A stretch of DNA of 64,000 nucleotides from an uncultured Bacteroidales bacterium (GCA_900316845.1 ONEG01000016.1:46687-110686), one strand, 5' to 3'; shown: positions 16,384 to 25,152, counted from the first letter of the stretch. A program made the numbers and translations. Notes: a model not told the origin generated them from the sequence alone.

Positions 16384-19300
16384 ATGGCTATATATAAATC
16401 AGCAATCGAAAAACCGGTAACGACCGCCCTGATCTTTGTGGCGGTGATCGTGATCGGTATATACAGTTTCCTGAAACTGCCGATAGACCAGTTCCCGGAG
16501 ATGGACCCGCCGTATATCACGGTGATGACCACCTATCCGGGTGCATCGGCTTCCGAGATGGAGACCAACGTGACGAAGATCATGGAGAACGCCTTGACCT
16601 CCGTCGATCACCTCAAACACATCACTTCGCAGAGCAAGGATAACATCTCCGTAGTGACCCTGGAATTGGAGTGGGGTGAGAACATGGACGAAGCCGTCAA
16701 CGACGTCCGTTCGTTCGTGGATATGGCGGCGAACAACCTGCCGGACAACTGCGCCAAGCCGGTGATCTTCAAACTCTCCACGAGTTCGATGCCTATCTGC
16801 CAGTACTCCATCACGGCGGACGAGACGTATGCGGGTCTGGACAAGATCCTCAACGACGAGGTGGTGCCGCAGTTGAACCATATTGACGGTATCGGAAACA
16901 TTTCCCTCTCGGGTGCGCCGGACCGCTATGTCTATGTCAATATCGACCAGGAGAAACTCGATGCCTACGGTATTACCCTGGAGCAGGTGGGTCAAGTCGT
17001 TACGGCGAATAACCTCAACCTCTCGTCGGGTACGATCAAGATGCCGCAGGAGCAATACCAGATGCAGGTGCGGAGCGAGTATATCGAGTCCTCGGAGATC
17101 GAGAACCTGATGGTTGCCATGTCGCCGCAAGGTCAGCAGGTCTTCATCCGCGATATAGCGACGGTCAAGGATACTATCAAGGACCTCTCGCTGGACGAGA
17201 AGACCAACGGCCGTGAGGCGGTGCGTCTGATCATCGCCAAGCAGACCGGAGCCAACACCGTGCAGGTCTGCCGCGACGTGCGTGCCGAACTGGCGAAGAT
17301 ACAGAAACAGCTGCCTACGGATGTGAAGATAGAGAAGATCTACGACTCCTCGGAGAATATCCAGAACTCCATCAACTCCCTCGAAGAGTCGGTGCTTTAC
17401 GCCCTCCTCTTCGTCGTGCTCGTCGTGCTCTTCTTCCTCGGCAAATGGCGTGCTACCATCATCATCGGTATTACTATTCCTATTGCCCTGATCGTGGCGT
17501 TTATCTACCTCGGTTTGGCGGATTCGAGCCTCAATATCATCTCGCTTTGTTCACTGACTATCGCGATCGGTATGGTGGTGGATGACGCGATCGTGGTGCT
17601 GGAGAATATCACCCGTCACGTGGAGCGTGGCGAGGATCCGCATGAGGCGTCTATCTACGCGACCAACGAGGTATGGGTATCCGTCATCGCGACGACCCTC
17701 GTGCTCGTGGCGGTGTTCGTGCCCCTGACGATGCTGAACGGTATGGCGGGTATCATGTTCCACGAACTCGGATGGATCGTCACCGTCGTATGCTGTACCT
17801 CGACGCTCGTGGCTATCTCCCTTACCCCGATGCTCTGTTCCAAGCTGCTCAAGGCGAAGAAAGTGCACGTGGACGAGCACGGAAACCTGGTGGACGACGA
17901 GGCAGGCAAGAAGGGCTGGTACGAGCGTACCGTCGTTCGTGCGCTGGACGTCATCGATGAGTATTACGCGAGGTCGTTAGGATGGTGCCTCAATCATAAA
18001 TTCGTCACCTTCCTTATCCTCATCGCGTTCTTCGCCGCTTCTCTGATTCCTGTCTTTGCAGGCAAGATCGGTACGGACTTTATGCAACAACAGGATAACG
18101 GCCGTCTCTCCGTGACCATCAAACTGCAGCGCGGTACGCGTATTGAGGAGACCCTCAAGACCGCACGTCATCTGGAGGCACGGTTTGTGGAACTCGTTCC
18201 GGAGATCCAGCTGATCAACACCTCCGCCGGTTCCAACGACGACGCTACCATCGCGGCGCTCTTCTCGTCCACGATGAACAACAAGATCCAGATGACCATC
18301 CGTCTGCCTAAGAAATGGGAGCGCGACCGCGATATATGGACCATCGCAGAGATTCTCCGCCAGGAGATGGCATCCTATCCGGAGATCAACGAGTACCAGT
18401 GCGTCGTCTCCTCCGGCGGCCCCGGTGGTAACGGCAACACGGTCGATCTGGAGATCTACGGTTATGATTTCGATAAGACCTCCCAGTTGGCGGAGCAGTG
18501 CCGTCAGTTGATTTCGCAACTGCCCGGTGCCCGCGACGTGAATATCAGCCGTGAGGACGACCGTCCGGATATCAAGATCACCGTCGATAAGGAGAAAGCC
18601 TCCCGTCTCGGTTTGAGTTCTGCTACGATCTCCACCTACCTCCGTAACCGCGTAGCGGGTATGTCCTGCGGTTACCTCAAGGATGACGGCTCGGAGTACG
18701 ATATCGTCGTGCGTCTCGAGGAGGAGGACCGCAACTCCATCTCGGATATCCTCAACCTCTCCATCCCAACTGCTACCGGCAAGTCCGTCAAACTGACTGA
18801 AGTAGCTTCCGTCGGTGAGTACTGGGCGCCGCCTACCATCGAGCGTAAGGCGCGTCAGCGTATCGTCACCGTCAAGGCTACGCCGTACAACACGACGTTA
18901 GGAGAACTGGCTAATGCGATCACTTCAGAGGTGGTGCCGCAACTGGATCTGCCTGTAGGCTATTCTACCCATATCGGCGGTAATGTCGAGACCCAGCAGG
19001 ACACGTTCCACGACATGATCCTTCTCGGTCTGATGATTATCATGCTTGTGTATATCGTCATGGCCTCGCAGTTCGAGTCCCTCCGTATGCCGGCGATCAT
19101 CATGTTCACGATTCCGTTTGCCCTCTCGGGTGTCATCATCGCCCTTTGGCTCACCGGCCGTTCGCTGGATATGATCGGTGCGCTCGGTCTGGTGCTTCTG
19201 GTGGGTATCGTCGTCAAGAACGGTATCGTGCTCGTGGACTATATCAACCTCATGCGTGAGCGTGGCTACGAGCTTAATCAGGCTATCCAGATGTCGGGCC

Positions 19301-19560
19301 GGAGCCGTATCCGTCCGGTGCTCATGACGGCGTTCACTACCATCCTCGGTATGATCCCGATGGCGGTGTCGTCCGGTGAAGGTGCCGAGATGTGGCAACC
19401 GTTAGGTATCGTCGTCATCGGCGGTCTGACCGTCTCGACCTTCCTGACCTTGTATGTCGTGCCTGTCCTCTACGGCGTTATGTCCCGTCACGGCGACCGC
19501 GACAAGCAGGAAGCCCTCCGCAAGAAATTCATCTTTATGGACCTCAAAGTTAAGAAATAA
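16384..19560 (+). CDS. RND multidrug efflux transporter (HAE1/AcrB type)
   Basis: The 1058-residue inner-membrane proton antiporter has the duplicated RND layout: an N-terminal membrane helix (TALIFVAVIVIGIYSFL), a large periplasmic loop (PPYITVMTTYPGASASEMET), a helix block at about 340-530 containing the proton-relay motif GMVVDDAIVVLENI, a second loop, and a second helix block from about 870 (GALGLVLLVGIVVKNGIVLVDY). It completes the tripartite pump. The substrate is unknown. Confidence 0.96.
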   Translation: MAIYKSAIEKPVTTALIFVAVIVIGIYSFLKLPIDQFPEMDPPYITVMTTYPGASASEMETNVTKIMENALTSVDHLKHITSQSKDNISVVTLELEWGENMDEAVNDVRSFVDMAANNLPDNCAKPVIFKLSTSSMPICQYSITADETYAGLDKILNDEVVPQLNHIDGIGNISLSGAPDRYVYVNIDQEKLDAYGITLEQVGQVVTANNLNLSSGTIKMPQEQYQMQVRSEYIESSEIENLMVAMSPQGQQVFIRDIATVKDTIKDLSLDEKTNGREAVRLIIAKQTGANTVQVCRDVRAELAKIQKQLPTDVKIEKIYDSSENIQNSINSLEESVLYALLFVVLVVLFFLGKWRATIIIGITIPIALIVAFIYLGLADSSLNIISLCSLTIAIGMVVDDAIVVLENITRHVERGEDPHEASIYATNEVWVSVIATTLVLVAVFVPLTMLNGMAGIMFHELGWIVTVVCCTSTLVAISLTPMLCSKLLKAKKVHVDEHGNLVDDEAGKKGWYERTVVRALDVIDEYYARSLGWCLNHKFVTFLILIAFFAASLIPVFAGKIGTDFMQQQDNGRLSVTIKLQRGTRIEETLKTARHLEARFVELVPEIQLINTSAGSNDDATIAALFSSTMNNKIQMTIRLPKKWERDRDIWTIAEILRQEMASYPEINEYQCVVSSGGPGGNGNTVDLEIYGYDFDKTSQLAEQCRQLISQLPGARDVNISREDDRPDIKITVDKEKASRLGLSSATISTYLRNRVAGMSCGYLKDDGSEYDIVVRLEEEDRNSISDILNLSIPTATGKSVKLTEVASVGEYWAPPTIERKARQRIVTVKATPYNTTLGELANAITSEVVPQLDLPVGYSTHIGGNVETQQDTFHDMILLGLMIIMLVYIVMASQFESLRMPAIIMFTIPFALSGVIIALWLTGRSLDMIGALGLVLLVGIVVKNGIVLVDYINLMRERGYELNQAIQMSGRSRIRPVLMTAFTTILGMIPMAVSSGEGAEMWQPLGIVVIGGLTVSTFLTLYVVPVLYGVMSRHGDRDKQEALRKKFIFMDLKVKK

Positions 19561-19700
19561 TTTATAATTCACAATGTACAATTTACAAAGCGTCCTATCA
19601 GCTTTGGTACAAACATCATAGAAAGTACGTATCTTAAAACGTTGTACTATACTCGTAGAGCCCTTTGTTAATTGATAATTGATAATTGTTAATTGATTAT
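19561..19700 (+). repeat. Two heptad tracts in the spacer after the RND gene
   Basis: From 19561 the words AATTTAT, AATTCAC, AATGTAC and AATTTAC follow with a 7-nt period. From 19666 to 19698 TTAATTG, ATAATTG, ATAATTG and TTAATTG do the same and run up to the start codon of the next gene. Confidence 0.75.
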
Positions 19701-19992
19701 GAAATCAGTAATGATCGTTTTTAATCAGGCCAATACCGGCCGTGTCGAATATATGTTAGATGTCCTGGGCATCAAGGGCTTCACGTTCTTTGAGCAGGTC
19801 CAAGGCCGTGGTACCAATGGCGGTGAACCCCGTCGCGGTACTCACGCCTGGCCGGAGATGAACTCCTGTGTCATCACCGTCGTGGAAGAGGAACAGCTCC
19901 CTGCGCTCCTTGAGTCCATCAAGAAACTCGACCTCCGTAACGAAGAAGTCGGCGTCCGCGCCTTCGTCTGGGATGTGATAGCCACGGTGTAA
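19699..19992 (+). CDS. PII-like signalling protein linked to the efflux operon
   Basis: The 97-residue protein (MKSVMIVFNQANTGRVEYML then DVLGIKGFTFFEQVQGRG) has the beta-alpha-beta start of the PII/CutA-like superfamily and the usual length. Small PII-like proteins after RND pumps are a familiar arrangement in Bacteroidota; their role is thought to be regulatory but is not established here. The ATG at 19699 is preferred to a TTG two codons upstream. Confidence 0.7.
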   Translation: MKSVMIVFNQANTGRVEYMLDVLGIKGFTFFEQVQGRGTNGGEPRRGTHAWPEMNSCVITVVEEEQLPALLESIKKLDLRNEEVGVRAFVWDVIATV

Positions 19993-19994
19993 TT

Positions 19995-20024
19995 CACCAT
20001 TAAGCGAAGCGTCACCATTAATCA
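19995..20024 (+). repeat. Dispersed 30-bp repeat, copy B (intergenic)
   Basis: Identical to copies A and C. It lies two bases after the PII-like stop codon, and the 13 further bases up to the next ATG continue the ATCAATCCACCATTAAT theme. Confidence 0.9.
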
Positions 20025-20037
20025 ATCCACCATTAAT

Positions 20038-20727
20038 ATGGTCTCCCTACAACATATATCCAAGTCTTTCGGCTCGCAGAAGGTGCTGAACGACGTCTCC
20101 CTGGAGATCCCCGCAGGCCAGATAGTTGGTCTGCTGGGACCTAACGGTGCCGGCAAATCGACCCTCATGAAGATCCTCATCGGTCTCTGGTCAGCCGACT
20201 CCGGTACCGTCTCCGCCCCCTCTCGTATCGGTTACCTGCCGGAGAACAACCCCCTCTACGAAGACATGTACGTCTCCGAGTACCTCGCTTTTATGGCAAA
20301 AATGACCAATGACCAAATGGTAAATGACCAAATGATAAATGAGCTCGTAGAGCTTGTGGGTCTCTCCCCCGAGCGCCACAAACATATCCGCGAACTCTCC
20401 AAAGGCTACCGCCAACGTGTAGGGCTCGCCCAAGCGCTCCTCGGCGACCCCGAGCTCCTCATCCTCGATGAACCTACCACCGGCCTCGACCCCAACCAAC
20501 TCGTCGAGATCCGTGCCCTCATCCGCAGTCTGATCAATCCACCATTAAGCGAAGCGTCACCATTAATCAATCCCTCTATCATCCTCTCCACCCACATCCT
20601 CCAGGAGGTCCGCGAGATGTGCGACCGAGTCATCATCCTCGACCACGGTACCATCAAGGCCGACCTACCCATCGACCAAATCAAAAATTTGGAAACCCTC
20701 TTCCACGAGGCAACCCTTTCGAAATAA
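20038..20727 (+). CDS. ABC transporter ATPase, GldA-like
   Basis: The 229-residue ATPase has Walker A GPNGAGKST, signature LSKGYRQRVGLAQALL and Walker B LLILDEPTTGLDP. The ENNPLYEDMYVSEYL stretch is characteristic of GldA, the ATPase of the gliding-motility-associated transporter. It is shorter than usual GldA (about 300 residues), ending at LFHEATLSK, and no permease gene is adjacent. Two loops are made of repeats: MTNDQMVNDQMINE at about residue 90 and INPPLSEASPLINPS at about residue 165. These positions vary in the family, so the core fold is intact. Confidence 0.85.
   Translation: MVSLQHISKSFGSQKVLNDVSLEIPAGQIVGLLGPNGAGKSTLMKILIGLWSADSGTVSAPSRIGYLPENNPLYEDMYVSEYLAFMAKMTNDQMVNDQMINELVELVGLSPERHKHIRELSKGYRQRVGLAQALLGDPELLILDEPTTGLDPNQLVEIRALIRSLINPPLSEASPLINPSIILSTHILQEVREMCDRVIILDHGTIKADLPIDQIKNLETLFHEATLSK
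20301..20343 (+). repeat. AATGACCAAATGGTAA repeat inside the ABC ATPase gene
   Basis: In-frame tract encoding MTNDQMVNDQMINE, the same words that start the TetR gene. Confidence 0.8.
20540..20569 (+). repeat. Dispersed 30-bp repeat, copy C (inside the ABC ATPase gene)
   Basis: Identical to copies A and B, but translated in the other direction from recF, as PPLSEASPLI. Confidence 0.9.
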
Positions 20728-20757
20728 CGTAATCACGTAATATCGTCATAACGACAT
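20727..20757 (+). repeat. Octad repeat between the ABC ATPase gene and ruvB
   Basis: GTAATCAC, GTAATATC, GTCATAAC and GACATGTC follow with an 8-nt period; the last word contains the ruvB start codon. Confidence 0.75.
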
Positions 20758-21772
20758 GTCCGAATTCGACATTAGAAACCAAATGAACGAGAAGGAGCAA
20801 GACTCCGCGCTCCGACCTTTATGCTTCGCCGACTTCGCCGGCCAGAGCAAAGTGACATCTAACCTCAAGATCTTCGTGGAGGCAGCCAAACTGCGCCACG
20901 AGTCCCTCGACCACGTGCTGCTCTTCGGCCCTCCGGGACTCGGTAAGACCACCCTCGCGAACATTATCGCCAACGAGCTCGGCGTAGGCTTTAAGATCAC
21001 CTCCGGACCGGTCCTCGACAAGCCCGGTGACCTCGCCGGACTCCTCACTTCGCTCGAGCCCAACGACGTCCTCTTCATCGATGAGATCCATCGTCTCTCC
21101 CCGATCGTCGAGGAGTACCTCTACTCCGCTATGGAGGACTACCGCATCGATATCATGATCGATAAGGGTCCCTCGGCGCGCACGATCCAGATCGACCTCA
21201 ACCCATTCACCCTCATCGGCGCCACCACCCGTTCGGGACTCTTGACCTCGCCGCTCCGGGCACGTTTTGGCATCAACTGCCATCTCGAGTACTACGACGC
21301 GGATATCCTCTCGGGTATCGTCGCGCGCTCGGCGGGACTCCTCGGCGTGGAGATCAACTCCAAGGCGGCCGGAGAGATTGCCCGGCGTTCACGCGGTACG
21401 CCCCGTATAGCCAATGCCCTCTTGCGACGCGTGCGCGACTTCGCCCAGGTCAAAGGCGACGGCACTATTGATCTCGACATCGCCCAATACGCTCTCGAGG
21501 CGCTGAATATCGACACTTTCGGTCTCGATCAGATAGATAACAAACTCCTCACGACCATCATTGATAAGTTCCGCGGCGGACCTGTCGGACTCAACACCAT
21601 CGCTACCGCCATGGGCGAAGATGCCGGCACGATTGAGGATGTCTATGAGCCGTACCTCATCAAGGAAGGATTCATCAAACGTACCCCGCGCGGACGCGAG
21701 GCAACGCCGCTGGCATACGAGCATCTGGGCAAGACTCCGCTTGCGCCTGATGGCCAGCAATCGATCTTCTGA
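20756..21772 (+). CDS. ruvB: Holliday junction branch migration helicase RuvB
   Basis: The 338-residue AAA+ motor drives branch migration with RuvA. Walker [12 protein letters not shown], Walker [10 protein letters not shown], sensor 1 GATTRSG and the arginine finger region RARFGI are present, as is the winged-helix C-terminus ([19 protein letters not shown]). Full length. It converges on lemA with a 2-bp gap. Confidence 0.97.
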   Translation: MSEFDIRNQMNEKEQDSALRPLCFADFAGQSKVTSNLKIFVEAAKLRHESLDHVLLFGPPGLGKTTLANIIANELGVGFKITSGPVLDKPGDLAGLLTSLEPNDVLFIDEIHRLSPIVEEYLYSAMEDYRIDIMIDKGPSARTIQIDLNPFTLIGATTRSGLLTSPLRARFGINCHLEYYDADILSGIVARSAGLLGVEINSKAAGEIARRSRGTPRIANALLRRVRDFAQVKGDGTIDLDIAQYALEALNIDTFGLDQIDNKLLTTIIDKFRGGPVGLNTIATAMGEDAGTIEDVYEPYLIKEGFIKRTPRGREATPLAYEHLGKTPLAPDGQQSIF

Positions 21773-21774
21773 AA

Positions 21775-22362
21775 TCAGAACGCTACTTTCGGCGCTTTGT
21801 TGGAACCCTCTTCGGCCTCGAAGTAGGGTTTCTTTTCGAATCCGAACATGCCTGCCAGCAGGTTATTCGGGAATCGGCGGATCAGGGTGTTGTAAGCCCG
21901 AGCCTCTTCGTTGAAGAGCTGGCGCGCTACCGTGATGCGGTTCTCCGTGCCCTCTAACTGTTGCTGCAGGTCGCGGAAGTTCTCGTTAGCCTTTAGATCC
22001 GGATAATTCTCCGCTACGGCTAACAACCGCCCTAATGCCTGACTCAGATCTCCTTGAGCTGCCTGATAAGCGGCTAACTGCTCCGGCGTGGCTGTACTCG
22101 GATCGATGGTGATCTGAGTAGCGCGAGCGCGAGCAGACACTACGGCATCCAGCGTCTCCTGCTCATGCGAAGCGTAACCCTTGACCGTCTCCACCAAGTT
22201 CGGGATCAGGTCGGCACGACGCTGATATTGGTTCTCTACTTGTGCCCACGCGGACTCCACCTGCTCTTCAGCAGTCACAAAACGGTTGTACACACCTGCG
22301 CACCATAATACGATGATTGCCAGTACTCCCAGTACCGCAATCCACGGCATTAATTTTTTCAT
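21775..22362 (-). CDS. LemA family protein
   Basis: The 195-residue protein has an N-terminal membrane segment (PWIAVLGVLAIIVLWCAGVY) and the LemA helical domain (AWAQVENQYQRRADLIPNLV, RQLFNEEARAYNTLIRRFP). LemA proteins are membrane proteins of unclear function. The gene follows the TPM-domain gene on the same strand, the usual pairing. Confidence 0.93.
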   Translation of the reverse strand: MKKLMPWIAVLGVLAIIVLWCAGVYNRFVTAEEQVESAWAQVENQYQRRADLIPNLVETVKGYASHEQETLDAVVSARARATQITIDPSTATPEQLAAYQAAQGDLSQALGRLLAVAENYPDLKANENFRDLQQQLEGTENRITVARQLFNEEARAYNTLIRRFPNNLLAGMFGFEKKPYFEAEEGSNKAPKVAF

Positions 22363-22367
22363 ATATC

Positions 22368-22400
22368 TTTCTACTTTCTACTTTCGACTTTCGACTCTCT
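22368..22400. repeat. Heptad repeat between the TPM gene and lemA
   Basis: TTTCTAC, TTTCTAC, TTTCGAC, TTTCGAC words with a 7-nt period, related to the in-gene tract at 8700-8740. Confidence 0.75.
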
Positions 22401-23340
22401 ACCATTTCCCTCCTGCGCCGCCTCCGCTGGTTGAGCCGCCGCCCCAGGAACCGCCGCTACTGCCGCCCGACGACCATCTGCCGCCGCGCGACGAACCCGA
22501 CGACCTGGACTCATGTACCAGCTTGGGTATGCGTTCCTCTAAGGTGAACTCATGCCCGCAGTTCTTGCATTTGTACGTCACCAGCGCTTTCCCGTCATAG
22601 TCATACGTCGCGTATTCCAATGTCTCGCGGTGGATCTCATGCCCCTTGCGCTTATGGCATTTGGGGCATCGCTTGATCGACTCTATCCAACCCAATAAGA
22701 AAAGACCCAGGACAAACAGGATCGCACCGCCAATCATAACCCTCTCCGTCACGGACCATCCGAACCATTCCTCCTCCTCTTCTTCTCCGTACCGCCCGCG
22801 GTTGGTTACGCTCCTCACCGCCTGCAGCTCCTCCGGCGTCTCTCCGTCGGTGCATACGTCGTAGATGGCTAATACGCCTAAGCATATTCCCATGTCATAG
22901 TCGCCCTCGCGGAAAGAAGGGAACATCTCCTCGTACATGATCTTCGAGCAGATACCGTCCGTCAGCACCCCTTCTATACCTGTGCCGGTCATGATACGCA
23001 GGTCGTGACTCTCTCCCGCAAAGAGGATCAGCACGCCTGTGTTCTTCCCTTTCTGACCGATGCCCCATCGCTGGAAGAGCTCGTAGGCGAAATCGAATGC
23101 ATCCTCCTCGCCGATGGACTCTAATACCACGACGCACAACTCCACCTCCGTCTCTTGCTCCAACCGCGCCGCGCAGCCGTTGACCCAATTCACCGTCGAG
23201 TCCGATAGGATCCCGTCCGGGTTGGATACATAGTACTCCTGACCCTGACTCTTGGGGTTCGGTACTTCTTCCGGAGTATACACCTCCGCATAACTGATCG
23301 TCGCGAAAAACAGCGCAAGAATAATTCCTATTCGTCTCAT
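22399..23340 (-). CDS. TPM-domain membrane protein with zinc-ribbon and glycine/serine tail
   Basis: The 313-residue protein has a signal peptide, a TPM (YgcG) domain (VSNPDGILSDSTVNWVNGCA then RWGIGQKGKNTGVLIL), a membrane helix near residue 205 (MIGGAILFVLGLFLLGWI), a zinc ribbon (RCPKCHKRKGH and YKCKNCGHEF) and a low-complexity Gly/Ser/Trp tail (SGGSWGGGSTSGGGAGG). TPM proteins pair with LemA and are linked to envelope maintenance; the exact role is unknown. Confidence 0.9.
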   Translation of the reverse strand: MRRIGIILALFFATISYAEVYTPEEVPNPKSQGQEYYVSNPDGILSDSTVNWVNGCAARLEQETEVELCVVVLESIGEEDAFDFAYELFQRWGIGQKGKNTGVLILFAGESHDLRIMTGTGIEGVLTDGICSKIMYEEMFPSFREGDYDMGICLGVLAIYDVCTDGETPEELQAVRSVTNRGRYGEEEEEEWFGWSVTERVMIGGAILFVLGLFLLGWIESIKRCPKCHKRKGHEIHRETLEYATYDYDGKALVTYKCKNCGHEFTLEERIPKLVHESRSSGSSRGGRWSSGGSSGGSWGGGSTSGGGAGGKW

Positions 23341-23358
23341 GGCATACTAATTTGGGCG

Positions 23359-23390
23359 CAAAGGTACAACTTTTTTTGCATATATGCAAG
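23359..23390 (-). promoter_or_regulatory. Promoter of the TPM-lemA operon
   Basis: On the minus strand CTTG (23390-23387) and TACCTTTG (23366-23359) with a 20-nt spacer; the ATG follows 18 nt later. Confidence 0.8.
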
Positions 23391-23416
23391 CGCGCCCACG
23401 ATTTTCTCCGATTTTT

Positions 23417-23448
23417 CTTGCGTATCTCATTTTTTTGTTGTACCTTTG
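23417..23448 (+). promoter_or_regulatory. Promoter of the fructan-locus sensor gene
   Basis: CTTG 23417-23420 and TACCTTTG 23441-23448 with a 20-nt spacer. A single TGTTGCA word at 23462-23468 lies between it and the ATG, possibly a weak autoregulatory half-site. Confidence 0.8.
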
Positions 23449-23470
23449 CACCCGAAAAAAATGTTGCACT

Positions 23471-24982
23471 ATGAGAAACATCATTGTTAGTATTCTGGCG
23501 TTATGCTTGTTAATGACGGGTTGTAACTCGCGTACGCCGCAGTACCGCATCGGCGTAAGCCAGTGTCTGGACGATGCGTGGCGGCAGAAGATGAACTATG
23601 AGATGGAGCGGGAGTTGCTGCTCCATCCGGACATGTCTCTTTCGCGCCGTATTGCCTACGGCAGCAATGAGTTGCAGTGTGCCCAGATCGATAGTTTTAT
23701 CAAAGAGCGCGTAGATCTGCTGATTGTCAGTCCCAACGAGGCGAAGCAGGTACAACCCGCTGTGACGAGGGCTTATCGGGCAGGTATTCCTGTGATTGTA
23801 GCCGACCGCCGTGTCCCCGGTGACGAATGGACCGCTTTCATCGGAGGCGACAACTACAAAGTCGGCCGACTGATGGCGCAATGGGTGACGGGGAAGGCGA
23901 AAAGTGAAAGGTTAAAGGCGAAAAGGGAGCCGTTCGTCGTACTGGAGGTAGCCGGTCTGCCGGGCTCGACGCCTGCCACGTTGCGCCACAAGGGTATGAT
24001 GGAAGGTATCGAAGAGGCGAAAGGCGAAGGGTTAGAGGCTAAAGTAGAGGTGCAGAGCGTGATGGGAAGATGGTACCAGGAGAATGCCTATGAGGTTGTC
24101 TCTGCTTATCTGGAGAATCACCCCTTGCCGGATGTCATCGTGGCGCATAACGACCTTATGGCGATCGGGGCTGCCGAGGCTGTGGCCTACTATCAAACCT
24201 CCCATCTCAAGTCTCAACGATATGTTCCTATCATGGGTGTGGACGGTATTCATCCGGGGCTGCAGGCTATCGTTGACGGTATGATCGAATGCTCCGCTAC
24301 GTACTCCTCACGGGGCGATATGCTGATTGATGCCGCCGCGCACATATTACATAAGGAATCGTACGTGCGCGATACGGTGCTGGAAACGGCGCTTGTGGAT
24401 GTCACCGCTGCGTACCTCATGCTCAAGCAGGACGAGGCTATCACCCGCGATCTGGAGACCCTGCATATCGTACAGACACAGGCGGAGAGCAAATGGAAAC
24501 AGCAACGCTTTGACCGAGTTGTACTGACCCTCTTTGTGGTGTTTTTCTTTATCCTGTTCGTTATCACTTTAGCCTATGTCTTCATCAAGCAGCGTAGGAT
24601 GCAGACAGAGATCAAGCACGATATTATTCCCCAACTGGAGGACATGCAGGAGGCTATCCAGCTCAGCAAGAAAGATGAGGCCTTTGCTGAGAGACTGCGT
24701 CAAGTGGTGGATGATTATCTGACAGATCCGAATCTGACCGTAGAGTTCTTAGGTAGTAAACTGCAACTAAGCCGCACGCAGCTCTTCCGACGAGTGAAAG
24801 CAGTTGCCGGAAAAGGACCGCTGGATTATATCCGTGAGCGGAGACTGGCACGAGCAGACGAATTGCTTCGAACAACCGATATGACTATCCAGCAAGTAGC
24901 CTTAGAACTATGCTTCTCCAGCCCAGGCTATTTCACCAAATGCTATAAGGAATACTTCGGGCATCTGCCCAGTGCGCGCTAA
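23471..24982 (+). CDS. Membrane-anchored sugar sensor: periplasmic-binding domain plus AraC-type DNA-binding domain
   Basis: The 503-residue protein begins with a lipoprotein-like leader (LALCLLMTGC), then a type I periplasmic sugar-binding domain (residues 25-320: IDSFIKERVDLLIVSPNEA, GGDNYKVGRL, VIVAHNDLMAIGA, MGVDGIHPGLQAI). A membrane helix follows (about 350-373, LTLFVVFFFILFVITLAYVF) and a C-terminal AraC helix-turn-helix pair (410-503, LSRTQLFRRVKAVAGKGPLD and FSSPGYFTKCYKEYFGHLP). In the hybrid two-component sensors that control Bacteroides fructan loci, a kinase and receiver lie between these parts; here they are absent. It likely senses a fructan sugar and activates the locus next door. 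Two 7-nt-period repeats are translated within the binding domain. The start is the ATG at 23471, after the promoter. Confidence 0.88.
   Translation: MRNIIVSILALCLLMTGCNSRTPQYRIGVSQCLDDAWRQKMNYEMERELLLHPDMSLSRRIAYGSNELQCAQIDSFIKERVDLLIVSPNEAKQVQPAVTRAYRAGIPVIVADRRVPGDEWTAFIGGDNYKVGRLMAQWVTGKAKSERLKAKREPFVVLEVAGLPGSTPATLRHKGMMEGIEEAKGEGLEAKVEVQSVMGRWYQENAYEVVSAYLENHPLPDVIVAHNDLMAIGAAEAVAYYQTSHLKSQRYVPIMGVDGIHPGLQAIVDGMIECSATYSSRGDMLIDAAAHILHKESYVRDTVLETALVDVTAAYLMLKQDEAITRDLETLHIVQTQAESKWKQQRFDRVVLTLFVVFFFILFVITLAYVFIKQRRMQTEIKHDIIPQLEDMQEAIQLSKKDEAFAERLRQVVDDYLTDPNLTVEFLGSKLQLSRTQLFRRVKAVAGKGPLDYIRERRLARADELLRTTDMTIQQVALELCFSSPGYFTKCYKEYFGHLPSAR
23896..23927 (+). repeat. In-frame heptad repeat 1 in the sensor gene
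   Basis: GCGAAAA, GTGAAAG, GTTAAAG, GCGAAAA with a 7-nt period, translated as KAKSERLKAKRE in a loop of the binding domain. Confidence 0.8.
24016..24049 (+). repeat. In-frame heptad repeat 2 in the sensor gene
   Basis: GGCGAAA, GGCGAAG, GGTTAGA, GGCTAAA with a 7-nt period, translated as EAKGEGLEAKVE. Confidence 0.8.
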
Positions 24983-25006
24983 AATGAAACATTTATAAAT
25001 ACTAAT

Positions 25007-25066
25007 TTTGTTGCAAAATATGTTACATTTGTTGCATTGAAACATTTGTGGTATATTTTGCAACAT
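25007..25066 (+). promoter_or_regulatory. 60-bp conserved operator candidate, copy 1 (before susC)
   Basis: It matches 41902-41961 at 54 of 60 positions. It contains TGTTGCA at 25009-25015 and again 21 bp later at 25030-25036, and the inverted TGCAACA at 25059-25065, 6 bp before the promoter. Half-sites two helical turns apart suit an AraC-family activator. Confidence 0.75.
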
Positions 25067-25071
25067 TATTA

Positions 25072-25103
25072 TTTGTGCATATGTATAAATAGATGTACTT
25101 TTG
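25072..25103 (+). promoter_or_regulatory. Promoter of the fructan susCD operon
   Basis: TTTG 25072-25075 and TACTTTTG 25096-25103 with a 20-nt spacer, 49 nt before the susC-like start codon. Confidence 0.8.
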
Positions 25104-25152
25104 CAGCGGAATTTGTAAACAATGGATGTTGAAATAACTAAAATTTGGTAAC

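Noticed and set aside
18925-19398. Minus-strand frame of 157 codons over the RND gene
   Set aside because: Its histidine, aspartate and arginine-rich sequence is the mirror of the membrane protein's codons; no family features.
20038-20727. A functional gliding-motility operon
   Set aside because: Only a short GldA-like ATPase is present; no permease or other gliding gene adjoins it in this window.
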